The notes beneath the pieces are model-generated. The model was given only the letters and a program-made list of their open reading frames with translations. It was not told where the DNA came from and did no database searches. Positions 35,062 through 43,585 of a stretch of DNA of 64,000 nt are shown here, piece after piece (positions within the stretch are counted from its first letter, which is position 1; every line of letters begins with the position of its first letter). The position numbers and the translations under genes are program-made. Source of the stretch: Desulfovibrio desulfuricans (lineage in GTDB: Bacteria; Desulfobacterota; Desulfovibrionia; Desulfovibrionales; Desulfovibrionaceae); contig NZ_JANFYZ010000011.1 in the NCBI RefSeq assembly GCF_024460775.1, positions 1 through 64,000 on the forward strand, read 5' to 3'.

Positions 35062-35073
35062 CTGCTTAAGCAG
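35062..35073. promoter_or_regulatory. MarR operator before marR
   Basis: Perfect 12-bp palindrome CTGCTTAAGCAG 37 bases upstream of the marR ATG, with a further half site ACTGCTT at 35046-35052. The second copy is upstream of the efflux operon. Confidence 0.75.
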
Positions 35074-35252
35074 CATAACGTCAAACAAATTTTCACTTTA
35101 GCGAGCGTTGCCGATCTCGCACTTATATACGCAACCCTACACGGATTGCGCAGACAGCTCTGTTGCGCCTGTGTCCATGATCTTTATAGACGCGAGCACA
35201 AATCATAATTGTGCCTATTTGTTAATATATTAAGTCTGTTATGAACGATATT

Positions 35253-35308
35253 GAACTGTTCAGACAAAGTCCGCCGAAGTTGCACAACTTCGGCGGACTT
35301 TGCGTTTT
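35253..35308 (+). repeat. Right copy of the tRNA-terminator repeat, efflux island boundary
   Basis: Matches 29575-29630 except for one compensated stem pair. It carries the 17-bp hairpin but no tRNA in front of it, as expected if an element inserted at the tRNA 3' end and duplicated this sequence. The AT-rich gap 35085-35252 before it holds no credible gene. Confidence 0.85.
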
Positions 35309-35606
35309 ACGGCTGAACAGGCTTCTTTAAATCTCCCACAACGTTGCTGACTTCTGTTTTTTGGAGTGGGAATCAATGCCTCGGAAACAACAGGCTGCCT
35401 CAGGCGAGAACTTATTGCGAAATGTACCACGGGCGTGCATCAGCAAAGGCAAGAGACACCAATCAATCGCGACACAATTGATAAGAATTTGCAGCCCGCT
35501 TTTGCGCTCTTACCATCCTTCGTGCAAATCGTATTGCCCTTTACCCCCGTTTGCGCCAATATTACCATAGATTTCATACCGTCGCGCACATGAACCGGAG
35601 GGCCGG
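35309..35606. other. Gap before moeA, nothing recognised
   Basis: About 300 bases with no convincing gene. It is the leader of moeA. It was searched by eye for a molybdenum-cofactor riboswitch, and no convincing match was found. Confidence 0.4.
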
Positions 35607-36890
35607 GTGAAGCCTTTTTTGACCTTGCAATCAGTTGAATCGGTGCTTGAGCATATTCGGGCCTTTCCTCTTTTGGGTGAAGAGCGCGTCCAGTTGGACG
35701 ATGCCCTTGGTCGCAGCCTTGCACAATGCTTTTCGGCAACAGAAGATCTGCCCGGATTTGACCGCTCCACCGTTGACGGTTTTGCCTGCCGTGCCCGTGA
35801 TGTTTTTGGCGCGCAGGAGGGCAACCCCGCTCTGGTGGAATGCGTGGCCGACTGCCGCATGGGCGAGGTGCCAAGCATCACCATTGAAGAGGGACAGGCC
35901 GCGCGCATTCTCACCGGGGGCATGCTGCCGCAGGGCGCGGATTGCGTGGTGATGGTTGAATACTCCCGCCCGGCGGGAGGCAACCTCATTGAGATTACCC
36001 GCAGTCAGGCCCCGGGCGACAATGTTATTTTTCGCGATGATGACGCAACCGCGGGCTCCTTGCTGCTGCAAGCCGGGCACCGCCTGCGCCCTCAGGACAT
36101 CGGCCTGCTGGCGGCATTTGGAGTGGTGGAGGTGGAGGTACGCCGCAAACCGCTGGTTGCCGTACTCTCTACGGGCGACGAGGTTGTTCCCAGTTCCGCG
36201 ACTCCGCCGCCGGGCAAAATCCGCGATATCAACGCCCACAGCATTGCAGCCCTCTGCCGCGAGGCTGGCGCGCAGCCAATGAGAGCCGGGATTGTCAACG
36301 ATGACGCCGCCAAGCTCAAAGCAGCCGTGACCCAGCTCGCAGAAACACATGACGTGGTGGTGGTTTCCGGCGGCTCCTCAGCGGGCATGCGCGACCACAC
36401 CGTGGAAATTTTTGAGTCTCTTCCCCAGGCCCAGCTGCTAGTGCACGGGGTGGCCATCAGCCCCGGCAAACCCTTTATTCTGGCCAGGGCCGTAGTCAAC
36501 GGGCGCACAGTCTGCCTTGTGGGCCTGCCCGGTCACGTCACCAGCGCGCTTGTCTGCGCCCGCGTATTTCTTGCTCCCTTGCTGGAGCATCTTCAAGGCC
36601 ATGCCGATTCCGCAAAACAGCCGCAGGTTCCCGCTGTGCTTACACGTTCTGTAGCTTCCGCACAGGGCAGGCGCGACTATCTGCGCGTGAAACTGCGCTC
36701 CCTGCCCAGCCAGCCCCCAACGCGGGCGCTGTCAGACAAAACCCTGCAACCGCTGTACGAGGCGGAACCCATCATGGGCGCATCGGGCCTTATTTCTGGC
36801 ATTGCTGCGGCAGACGGGCTCATGGTCTGCCCTGAAAACCGCGAAGGCTACGATGCGGGCGATACCGTAATGGTGGAACTTTTTCGCTAG
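35607..36890 (+). CDS. moeA: Molybdopterin molybdenumtransferase MoeA
   Basis: 427-residue enzyme that inserts molybdate or tungstate into adenylated molybdopterin. Family motifs: DRSTVDGFACRA near residue 52, ARILTGGMLPQGADCVVM, STGDEVVP, VVVSGGSSAGMRDHT (the MPT-binding Asp-containing loop), SPGKPFILA and GLPGHVTSAL. The start is GTG 35607 after CCGGAGGG. It heads a cofactor/tungsten region containing a second MoeA, a MoaD, an E1-like protein, AOR and tupABC; by context it may serve tungsten insertion. Confidence 0.93.
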   Translation: MKPFLTLQSVESVLEHIRAFPLLGEERVQLDDALGRSLAQCFSATEDLPGFDRSTVDGFACRARDVFGAQEGNPALVECVADCRMGEVPSITIEEGQAARILTGGMLPQGADCVVMVEYSRPAGGNLIEITRSQAPGDNVIFRDDDATAGSLLLQAGHRLRPQDIGLLAAFGVVEVEVRRKPLVAVLSTGDEVVPSSATPPPGKIRDINAHSIAALCREAGAQPMRAGIVNDDAAKLKAAVTQLAETHDVVVVSGGSSAGMRDHTVEIFESLPQAQLLVHGVAISPGKPFILARAVVNGRTVCLVGLPGHVTSALVCARVFLAPLLEHLQGHADSAKQPQVPAVLTRSVASAQGRRDYLRVKLRSLPSQPPTRALSDKTLQPLYEAEPIMGASGLISGIAAADGLMVCPENREGYDAGDTVMVELFR

Positions 36891-36928
36891 ACCAGCACGC
36901 GTCTGGCACTATTGCTGGGAGAATTATC

Positions 36929-38887
36929 TTGAAGCGCAACACCTATCTGACCCTGCTGCCCCCGGAAGAAGCCCGCGCCAACTGGTTTTCATGCCTTGAC
37001 GCCAAAACTTTCGCCCTTGGCGAAGAACGCATCCCTCTGGCGCAGGCCCTGCGCCGCGTGCTCAGCAGGCCCGTGGCGGCCCTGCGCTCATCCCCTGCCT
37101 TTCACGGCGCGGCTATGGACGGCATTGCCGTACATGCGGAAGATACCTTCACCGCCTCTGCCCGCACCCCATTGCGGCTCAAACTCGGCGAGCAGGCCCA
37201 CTGGATCAACACCGGGCACCCCTTGCCTCTGGGCTGCAATGCCGTGGTGATGATGGAGAACATCAATACCGAGACCGAAAAGGATTCTCAGGGCGAATCG
37301 CAGTGGGCCGTTATAGAAAAAGCCGCCTTTCCCTGGCAGCACGTGCGCAAAATGGGTGAAGACATGGTGGCTACAGAGATCATCCTGCCGCCCGGCACGT
37401 GCATTGGCCCCTACGACCTTGGCGCGCTGGCGGCAGGCGGCGCGCTTGAAGTGCCAGTATTCCGCCGCCCTCGTGTTTCCATCATCCCCAGCGGGTCGGA
37501 AATTGTGCCGCTTGTGGACGCGCGGGAGGAAGACCTGCGCGCAGGCCGTGTGCTGCCCGAATTCAATTCACTGATTTTTTCGGCCATGATTACGGAGGCC
37601 GGGGGCGAAGCCGCCACCCTGCCTGTTGTTCCTGACGACCCAGAGGCCATACGGGCCGCCATTGCCAGCGCCATTGCAACTGCCGACATGGTCATTCTCA
37701 ATGCCGGGTCTTCGGCTGGCAGCCACGACTTTACAGCCCATGTGCTCGGGCAGATGGGCACTGTAGTGACGCACGGCATTTCAGTCATGCCGGGCAAACC
37801 CACGGTGCTGGCGGTGGTCAACGGCAAGCCAGTGGTGGGTGTACCGGGGTATCCGGTTTCTGCGGGCATATCCATGGAAGAATTTGTTCTGCCCCTGCTG
37901 GCCCTGTGGCAAAAGCGTGCCATGAGCGAGCGGCAAAAGATCACGGCAGTACCCTGCAATCCCCTGCCCTCGCGCCCCGGCATGGAAGAACGGCTGCGGG
38001 TCAAACTGGGCTGCGTGGGTGATACTGTTGTGGCCGTGCCACTGCCGCGCGGAGCAGGCACCATAACCAGCCTCAGCCGGGCAGATGGCATCATCCGCAT
38101 TCCGCGCGACAGCGAAGGCTGCAATGCCGGGGAGCCCGTTACTGTCGAGCTGCTGCGCCCCGCCACGGCCCTCGCGGGCGCACTGCTTGCCATTGGCAGT
38201 CACGACAACACGCTTGACCTGCTGGACAGCATGCTGCGCAAGGCGCATCCGCAGTACCGGCTCACCTCGGCCCATGTGGGCTCGCTGGGCGGCATCATGG
38301 CGCTCAAGCGCGGGCAGTGCCATCTGGCGGGCAGCCATCTGCTCGACCCGGCAAGCGGCGTATATAACCGCAAGGCCATTGAAGATAATCTGGAAGAACC
38401 CACTGTGCTGCTGCGTCTGGTGGACAGGGAACAGGGCATTCTGACCGCGCCCGGCAACCCCCTTGGCATCAGCAGTATTGAAGACCTCGCCAAGCCGGGG
38501 GTGCGCTTCATCAACCGCCAGCGCGGCAGCGGAACCCGCGTACTGCTTGATTACCGCCTGAGTTGCCTTGGTATCTCGCCCACAAGCATCAACGGTTACC
38601 GCGACGAGGAATACACCCACATGAACGTTGCGGCGGCTGTGCTTTCCGGCCGGGTGGATGCCGGCCTTGCCGTGCGGGCGGCAGCCAACGCCTTGGGCCT
38701 GCCATTCACGCCCATCGGTGTTGAGGAATATGATCTGGTCATTCCCCGGCGCTTTTTTGATGGGGATGCGGTTCAGGCCCTGCTGGATGTTATCCGCAGC
38801 GAGGCATTCCGCCAGACCGTGGAGGGCATGGGCGGTTACGGCACGGAAAAAACCGGGCAGGTAATCTGGGAATACGCCGGGAAATAG
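36929..38887 (+). CDS. MoeA fused to a periplasmic-binding-protein-like domain
   Basis: 652 residues in two parts. Residues 1-410 are a second MoeA (FHGAAMDGIAVHAED, NTGHPLPLGCNAVVMM, IIPSGSEIVP, ILNAGSSAGSHDFT, MPGKPTVLAVVNG, GVPGYPVSAG). Residues 415-652 are a PBP-like domain related to LysR/ModE-associated oxyanion-binding modules (GSHDNTLDLLDSML, HLLDPASGVYN, FINRQRGSGTRVLLDY, LPFTPIGVEEYDLVIP). The start is TTG 36929, seven bases after GGGAG. The fusion suggests metal oxyanion sensing or delivery coupled to metal insertion. It differs clearly from the first MoeA, 38 bases upstream. Confidence 0.88.
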   Translation: MKRNTYLTLLPPEEARANWFSCLDAKTFALGEERIPLAQALRRVLSRPVAALRSSPAFHGAAMDGIAVHAEDTFTASARTPLRLKLGEQAHWINTGHPLPLGCNAVVMMENINTETEKDSQGESQWAVIEKAAFPWQHVRKMGEDMVATEIILPPGTCIGPYDLGALAAGGALEVPVFRRPRVSIIPSGSEIVPLVDAREEDLRAGRVLPEFNSLIFSAMITEAGGEAATLPVVPDDPEAIRAAIASAIATADMVILNAGSSAGSHDFTAHVLGQMGTVVTHGISVMPGKPTVLAVVNGKPVVGVPGYPVSAGISMEEFVLPLLALWQKRAMSERQKITAVPCNPLPSRPGMEERLRVKLGCVGDTVVAVPLPRGAGTITSLSRADGIIRIPRDSEGCNAGEPVTVELLRPATALAGALLAIGSHDNTLDLLDSMLRKAHPQYRLTSAHVGSLGGIMALKRGQCHLAGSHLLDPASGVYNRKAIEDNLEEPTVLLRLVDREQGILTAPGNPLGISSIEDLAKPGVRFINRQRGSGTRVLLDYRLSCLGISPTSINGYRDEEYTHMNVAAAVLSGRVDAGLAVRAAANALGLPFTPIGVEEYDLVIPRRFFDGDAVQALLDVIRSEAFRQTVEGMGGYGTEKTGQVIWEYAGK

Positions 38888-38903
38888 GGAGTGGGATGAA
38901 CGG

Positions 38904-39785
38904 CTAGACCTTGCCCGCCCAGTCAAAACGCTCCATCTCCGGCACGGAGAGGTCAAGGTGGAACAGCGCGCTGCTGGCTGTGCGGCTCAAAATGGCCCGC
39001 AGAGCCAGCAGCGCCATGAGGCAGGCAACCGAAGCCGGGGCCAGCGCCCCAACGCCTTCGCGCCTTGCATGCTCAAGCTCGCTGTTGCTCTGCCCCTGCG
39101 GGTAAAGCTCCTCAAGCCGCGCCTGCGGGCCTGCGTTGGCGTAGCAAAAGCCTTCGTCGCGCAATACGGAACCGTGAACAAAGGGCACGCCAGCAGCGAG
39201 CGCTGCCTGTTCCAGGGCTGTTTTGGCGCTGATGTTGTCCAGGCAGTCCAGGGCCACGTCCATACCAGCCACAAGATCGGGCAGATTGCCCTCATCGGCC
39301 ACTAATCCAAGAGCTTCTGTCTCCACGTGGCTGGCAATATCCGCCAGCGCATCACGCACTACGCAAACCTTGCGCTGCCCCAGCACACGCTCGGAGCAGA
39401 ACCGCTGGCGGTTGAGATTGCTCTCGTCAAACACATCGTTATCCACCAGCCGGATGATCCCCACACCGGAGCGGGCCAACAGTTCGGCCACATGCCCCCC
39501 CAGACCGCCGCAGCCCAGCACAAGTACGCGGCTATGCAGCAGCCGCGTCATTTCTTCCGCTGTGACCAGCCCGAAATTCCGGCGAAAGCGCTCCGGCCAG
39601 ATGTTCTGCCCCAACAGGTAAATCATGGCAGCACGTAGCGTCAGAGCCTGGGACGCAGCCCAGAGGCGCAATCCCTCAAGGCTCACGAACAGGGTTTCCT
39701 GCATGTCGCCAGCAGGTTTTGTGGGGTATTTTGCCCGGATATAAGGGCTGAAGAACTGGTGCAGATCAGATATTGTCATGGCCAA
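38904..39785 (-). CDS. E1-like ThiF/MoeB/HesA-family adenylyltransferase without zinc cysteines
   Basis: 293 residues. A short N-terminal extension (1-60) precedes the ThiF fold: VLVLGCGGLGGHVAELLAR binds ATP, NLNRQRFCSERVLGQRKV carries the adenylation Arg and Lys, and ALDCLDN the catalytic Asp. The two CxxC pairs that hold zinc in MoeB and ThiF are absent. It probably activates the C-terminal Gly-Gly of the MoaD-like protein encoded five bases upstream in the same operon, in support of the AOR pterin cofactor. Converges on the moeA pair. Confidence 0.85.
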   Translation of the reverse strand: MAMTISDLHQFFSPYIRAKYPTKPAGDMQETLFVSLEGLRLWAASQALTLRAAMIYLLGQNIWPERFRRNFGLVTAEEMTRLLHSRVLVLGCGGLGGHVAELLARSGVGIIRLVDNDVFDESNLNRQRFCSERVLGQRKVCVVRDALADIASHVETEALGLVADEGNLPDLVAGMDVALDCLDNISAKTALEQAALAAGVPFVHGSVLRDEGFCYANAGPQARLEELYPQGQSNSELEHARREGVGALAPASVACLMALLALRAILSRTASSALFHLDLSVPEMERFDWAGKV

Positions 39786-39790
39786 CGTGC

Positions 39791-40030
39791 CTAGCCTCCT
39801 CCGACAGCCGGAAAATAGGCAATACGGTCTCCGTCGCGCATGGGATCGCTCACCTTCTGCTGGCGTCCGTTGACCATGACAATTTTTATGTCTTGCGGCG
39901 GCAAACCCAGATGTTGCGCCAACTGGGCCACGGTGCTTCCTTCCGGCATTTCCACCTGCAAGCCTGTTTCCGGCACGTAGCCCGGCACATAGTCACGCAG
40001 GGTGGTGCTCAGCTTAACGGTCAGTTTCAT
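39791..40030 (-). CDS. MoaD/ThiS-family sulfur carrier
   Basis: 79-residue ubiquitin-fold protein ending in VGGG, the terminus that E1-like enzymes adenylate and that then carries sulfur as a thiocarboxylate. It matches MoaD in length and in the NGRQQKVSDPMRDGDRIAYFPA pattern. It sits between aor and the E1-like gene, so its likely job is dithiolene sulfur for the tungsten-pterin cofactor. The MoaE partner could be the protein at 6.6 kb. Confidence 0.9.
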   Translation of the reverse strand: MKLTVKLSTTLRDYVPGYVPETGLQVEMPEGSTVAQLAQHLGLPPQDIKIVMVNGRQQKVSDPMRDGDRIAYFPAVGGG

Positions 40031-40183
40031 GGACGCTCCTTGACCTCATGAGGTCTTGTCCAGTTATGCCCGCCCTGTCCGAAAACAGTCAAGCCAGCCG
40101 GGGCGCACGCCATGGCGCCGCCGTAAAACAAAATCTCTGGCCCCGCTCCGAACCAGCCGGAGCGGAGACCAATAAGGGCAACC

Positions 40184-41932
40184 CTACTTCTTTTCCTCAA
40201 TCCAGTTGAAAACCGTCTTGAGTTCTTCGTGGGTGATGTCGAAAGTGGTGTTGTGCGGGGGCAGCTTTTCGTCAGTGAAGAAATCGGGCAGCACGTCCGC
40301 AGCCTGGGTAATGCCAGCGCGGCGGTTGAAGTCGATTTCCGTGGAAAGAATACGCTGGCCCAGCGTCACAACGTCGTCGCCGGTGAGCTTCCAGCCAAAC
40401 TTGGCATTGAGCATGTCCACAATGGCGGGCAGGGCGTCCGGCACGTCAAGGATGGCAAATGCCGTGAACAGGCACAGACCCACGGAATCCACAGAGGCGG
40501 TAGCCACCTGGAGATTGCGCGAAAGCTCGATCTGACCGTCCTTCTTGAGGGGGTCAACCGTGCCGCCGCTGTTAAGGATGTTGGCCGTCACCGCGTAACC
40601 GGCGGTGTGGTCCGCGCCCATGGGCGAGGTGGCGTAGGTAACGCCCTGACCCTTGACCGCACGGGGGTCATAGGCAGGCAGGCTCTGGCCCTTGACCGCA
40701 GGCACGCGCCGCACGCCAAACACCCGGCCCGTGGTGGCCGCGCCGCAACCAACAATACGGCCAAGCGGAGAGCCATCGCTGATACCGTTCATGACATCAA
40801 GCACAGCCTTGGTGTCCCCGTAGGGGATAGCTCCGCCAGCCATAGCAACGCCCACGGCAACGCCCACGTCGATGGTGTCAACGCCGATATCATCGCACAT
40901 GTAGTCGTACTTGGAGATGGCATCAATATCGCCAATGCCGGAGTGGGGGCCGAAGCACCACAGAGTTTCGTATTCGGGCCACTTGCTCTGGAACTTGCCC
41001 TTTTTGTCGGGCAAAATGCCGCTGCAACGGATCATGCAGCCGCTCATGCAGCCGTGGGCCACCTTTCCCTCGCCGCCGCGTTCCTTGGTGAGCTGATTCA
41101 AAAGCTCGCCCGAAACAGCCTCATGCTTGTCAAACTGTCCAACCGTAAAGTTGGCGGTGGGCAGGCCGCCCGCCTCGTGCAGGATGTTGACGAGCACGGC
41201 AGTGCCGTATTCGGCAAGCCCCTTGCTGGTGATGGGGTGTTCGGAAAGCGCAGTGGCAAAGCGCTTGGAAGCCTCGCGAAAAGCCTTTTCGTCAGCCAGA
41301 GGCTGGCTCTTGCCGCCCTCGGGATTCACAACGATGGCCTTGAGGCCCTTGGAACCCATTACCGCGCCGACGCCGCCGCGCCCGGCATGGCGCATGGGGC
41401 GCAGTTCGCGGTCGGTGCAGGCAATGGAAGCCGCAGTGAGCTTGAATTCGCCAGCGCGACCAATGGTGATGTAGCTGCAATCCTTGCCGTACTTTTCCAC
41501 CAGTTTGGCAACAGCATCAAAGTTGTTCATTCCGGCCACTTCGGCGGGGATCAGCTTGGCGTGGTCCTTGCTCACTTCAAGCTGCCACCACTCGCCTTCC
41601 TTGGCCATGTCTTCCACAATAACAGCCAGAATGCCCAAACGGGCCAAGTGACCACCGGGCTGACCGCCCGCGTTGGATTCCTTGATGCCTTCGGTCAACG
41701 GGCTTTTGCAGCCCACGGAAATACGGTTGGCGTTGGGGCTGTTGGTGGCGCCCAGCAGGCCGGGAGCAAAAACAAGCTTGTTGTGGGGGCCAATGGGCGT
41801 ACAGGTGGGCGGCACCTCACGCGCAACGATGGTAGATGTCAACGCACGGCCGCCAAGGCCAGCGTATTCTTGAGGGATTTCTTCAAAAACACAGGTCTTG
41901 GTTGCCATATTGACGCGCAAAAAACGGAACAT
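40184..41932 (-). CDS. aor: Tungsten-containing aldehyde:ferredoxin oxidoreductase
   Basis: 582-residue cytoplasmic enzyme oxidising aldehydes to carboxylic acids with ferredoxin, using a tungsten bis-pterin and one [4Fe-4S]. AFOR N-terminal domain: FLRVNMATKTCVFEEIP, GGRALTS, FAPGLLGATNSPNANRISVGCKSP. Cluster cysteines are in CMSGCMIRC (about residue 300), with the later cysteine in DSVGLCLF; pterin motifs include DPRAVKGQG. Length is close to the family's roughly 600. The start has AAGGAGG. Preceded by purine-rich repeats that may be an operator. Flanked by tupABC, moaD and E1-like genes, which together make the enzyme functional. Confidence 0.93.
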   Translation of the reverse strand: MFRFLRVNMATKTCVFEEIPQEYAGLGGRALTSTIVAREVPPTCTPIGPHNKLVFAPGLLGATNSPNANRISVGCKSPLTEGIKESNAGGQPGGHLARLGILAVIVEDMAKEGEWWQLEVSKDHAKLIPAEVAGMNNFDAVAKLVEKYGKDCSYITIGRAGEFKLTAASIACTDRELRPMRHAGRGGVGAVMGSKGLKAIVVNPEGGKSQPLADEKAFREASKRFATALSEHPITSKGLAEYGTAVLVNILHEAGGLPTANFTVGQFDKHEAVSGELLNQLTKERGGEGKVAHGCMSGCMIRCSGILPDKKGKFQSKWPEYETLWCFGPHSGIGDIDAISKYDYMCDDIGVDTIDVGVAVGVAMAGGAIPYGDTKAVLDVMNGISDGSPLGRIVGCGAATTGRVFGVRRVPAVKGQSLPAYDPRAVKGQGVTYATSPMGADHTAGYAVTANILNSGGTVDPLKKDGQIELSRNLQVATASVDSVGLCLFTAFAILDVPDALPAIVDMLNAKFGWKLTGDDVVTLGQRILSTEIDFNRRAGITQAADVLPDFFTDEKLPPHNTTFDITHEELKTVFNWIEEKK

Positions 41933-42055
41933 GGAGCCTCCTTAAACAAGGCGCATTTACGCCCGTTTGTGTTTATCCTTCGATACCATTGTGAGAAAAA
42001 AAAGTGCAAGCGGGTAAAAAAAATGTCTCGCTTTTCTCCTGTTAGGGGAAAAGTT

Positions 42056-42105
42056 GGGGAGGAAAAGGGAGTTTTTGCGCAATAGGGAGGAAAAGGAGAA
42101 TTTGC
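42056..42105. repeat. Purine-rich tandem imperfect repeats upstream of aor
   Basis: GGGGAGGAAAAGGGAGTTTTTGC (42056-42078, 23 bp) is repeated, slightly shorter, at 42084-42105; a shorter related GGGGAAAAG lies at 42046-42054. They sit 124-173 bases upstream of the aor start and just past the tupC stop, a suitable position for a regulatory site. The rest of the 206-base gap is AT-rich promoter-like DNA. Confidence 0.6.
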
Positions 42106-42138
42106 TGTAAGCGGAAACCGGGATAATGCAGGCGGGAT

Positions 42139-42792
42139 CTATAATGACGAAACGCGGGCGTCCATGTCCCACGCAGTGCCAAGCTTGATTTCACGGGCAT
42201 CAATGGCACGCAGCAAGGCAGGATCGTGTGTGGCGCAGACAACAGTCATGCCCTTAGCCGTGCTGTTCTTTACGGCCAGAGCAATGGCCCGTGCGCTTGC
42301 GGCATCCACATTGGCTGTTGGCTCGTCAAGCAGCAGCACCCTCGGCCGCAGGGCCAGACGCGATGCCAGGGCAACCCGCTGGCGCTCACCGCCAGAAAGT
42401 TCGCGCGGGCCGCGATCCGCAAAATTCCAGGGATCGTCAAAACCTGCGGCCTGCATGCAGCATTCAAATGTCTGCCGCAGATCTGCCCCTTGATGGCGGA
42501 GTTTCAACCCAAGCACCACGTTATTGAAAACGCTCATGTGCAGCAGATAGGGATCCTGCAAAAGCAGGGTTGCCTCCTTGCGGCCCTCCGCCCCACCGGC
42601 ATAGCGCAGCTCGCCAGCAGCCGGGCGCTCCAGAAAGGCCAGCAGTCGCAACAGGGTCGATTTGCCGCAGCCATTGGGGCCGGTGAGAAAGACCGCCTCG
42701 CCCTCTTCAATAGCAAAGTGCTGCACACTGAGCGCCTCTCGCCCATTATAGCGCTGCACAAGATTGCGGGCTTCATACAAATTGGCGCTCAT
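42139..42792 (-). CDS. tupC: Tungstate ABC transporter ATP-binding protein
   Basis: 217-residue ATPase energising tungstate uptake. Walker A GPNGCGKST near residue 40, Q-loop LLQDPYLLHM, signature LSGGERQR, Walker B VLLLDEPTANVD, H-loop CATHDPALL. It overlaps tupB by four bases. Unlike ModC it has no TOBE extension, which is usual for the Tup type. Assigned to tungstate because the binding protein downstream carries the TupA motif. Confidence 0.9.
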   Translation of the reverse strand: MSANLYEARNLVQRYNGREALSVQHFAIEEGEAVFLTGPNGCGKSTLLRLLAFLERPAAGELRYAGGAEGRKEATLLLQDPYLLHMSVFNNVVLGLKLRHQGADLRQTFECCMQAAGFDDPWNFADRGPRELSGGERQRVALASRLALRPRVLLLDEPTANVDAASARAIALAVKNSTAKGMTVVCATHDPALLRAIDAREIKLGTAWDMDARVSSL

Positions 42793-43484
42793 GCCCGCCC
42801 CCTGCGCCGAAAAAATGCAAGCGCCAGATTGACCACAAAGGCCATGAGCAACAGCACAAGGCCAAGGGCAATACCCTGGGCAAAATCGCCCTTGCTGGTT
42901 TCAAGGGCAATGGCCGTTGTCATGGTGCGGGTGGCGTAACGAATGTTGCCTCCAAGCATCATGGCCACGCCCACCTCTGTAATGACGCGGCCAAAGGCCG
43001 TAACGCACACCATGCCCACGGCGTAACGGCACTCCCACAGCGCGTACATCGCAAGCTGCCTGCTGTTGGCCCCCAATGTAAGCAGGGTTTCGCGGCAACG
43101 GGGATCAAGGTCTTCAAGCGCCTGCGCTGTCCACGAAACCACTATCGGCAGGGCCAGCACCGCCTGCCCGATGGCCATACCCGGCAGGGTAAACAGCAGG
43201 CCATATTCGCCCAGTGGGCCGCGCGCGGTAATAAAGGCGTAGACCAACAGGCCGATCAGCACTGTGGGAAAAGCCAGCAAGGTATCTGAAATCAGCCGCA
43301 GCGCCCTTTTACCGGGAAAGGAGCAATGCCCAAGCAGAAAACCCAGCGGGACCCCCAGCAGCAGAGCTGCCGCCATGGCATAGCAGGTTGAAGCAATGGT
43401 TGCGTAAATGGCCGAAAGCGTGGCCGCATCCATATGCGTGAGCAGATACAAGGCACTGCTGAAGCCGTTGATAAGATAATCCAT
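42789..43484 (-). CDS. tupB: Tungstate ABC transporter permease
   Basis: 231-residue inner-membrane permease with five or six hydrophobic segments. The cytoplasmic EAA loop lies around LEDLDPRCRETLLTLGA, and the later segment FGRVITEVGVAMMLGGNIRYATRTMTTAI is characteristic of TupB/WtpB-type permeases. Start ATG 43484. It is separated from tupA by 101 bases containing a strong hairpin and overlaps tupC by four. Confidence 0.9.
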   Translation of the reverse strand: MDYLINGFSSALYLLTHMDAATLSAIYATIASTCYAMAAALLLGVPLGFLLGHCSFPGKRALRLISDTLLAFPTVLIGLLVYAFITARGPLGEYGLLFTLPGMAIGQAVLALPIVVSWTAQALEDLDPRCRETLLTLGANSRQLAMYALWECRYAVGMVCVTAFGRVITEVGVAMMLGGNIRYATRTMTTAIALETSKGDFAQGIALGLVLLLMAFVVNLALAFFRRRGRA

Positions 43485-43511
43485 TGCTGCCGCTCGTTGC
43501 TGGTCAAAACA

Positions 43512-43556
43512 GCATTCGCCCGAAGCCGGGGCACACCACCGGCCCCGGGCGAATGC
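43512..43556 (-). other. Intercistronic stem-loop between tupA and tupB
   Basis: Perfect 11-bp arms GCATTCGCCCG (43512-43522) and CGGGCGAATGC (43546-43556), with GC-rich interior and no T-run. As with the hairpin after the amino-acid binding protein at 1.1 kb, it should protect or enrich the upstream binding-protein mRNA. Confidence 0.6.
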
Positions 43557-43585
43557 GCGTTACGTGCCTGCGCTACCGGGGTGCG

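Noticed and set aside
35014..35208. 64-residue plus-strand frame across the marR promoter
   Set aside because: It overlaps the operator region and has no ribosome site or domain.
35309..35606. Molybdenum-cofactor riboswitch before moeA
   Set aside because: No convincing match to the known motif could be recognised by eye; a covariance model search would be needed.
40229..42085. 618-residue plus-strand frame across aor
   Set aside because: Antisense shadow of aor with repetitive His/Gly-rich composition and no ribosome site.
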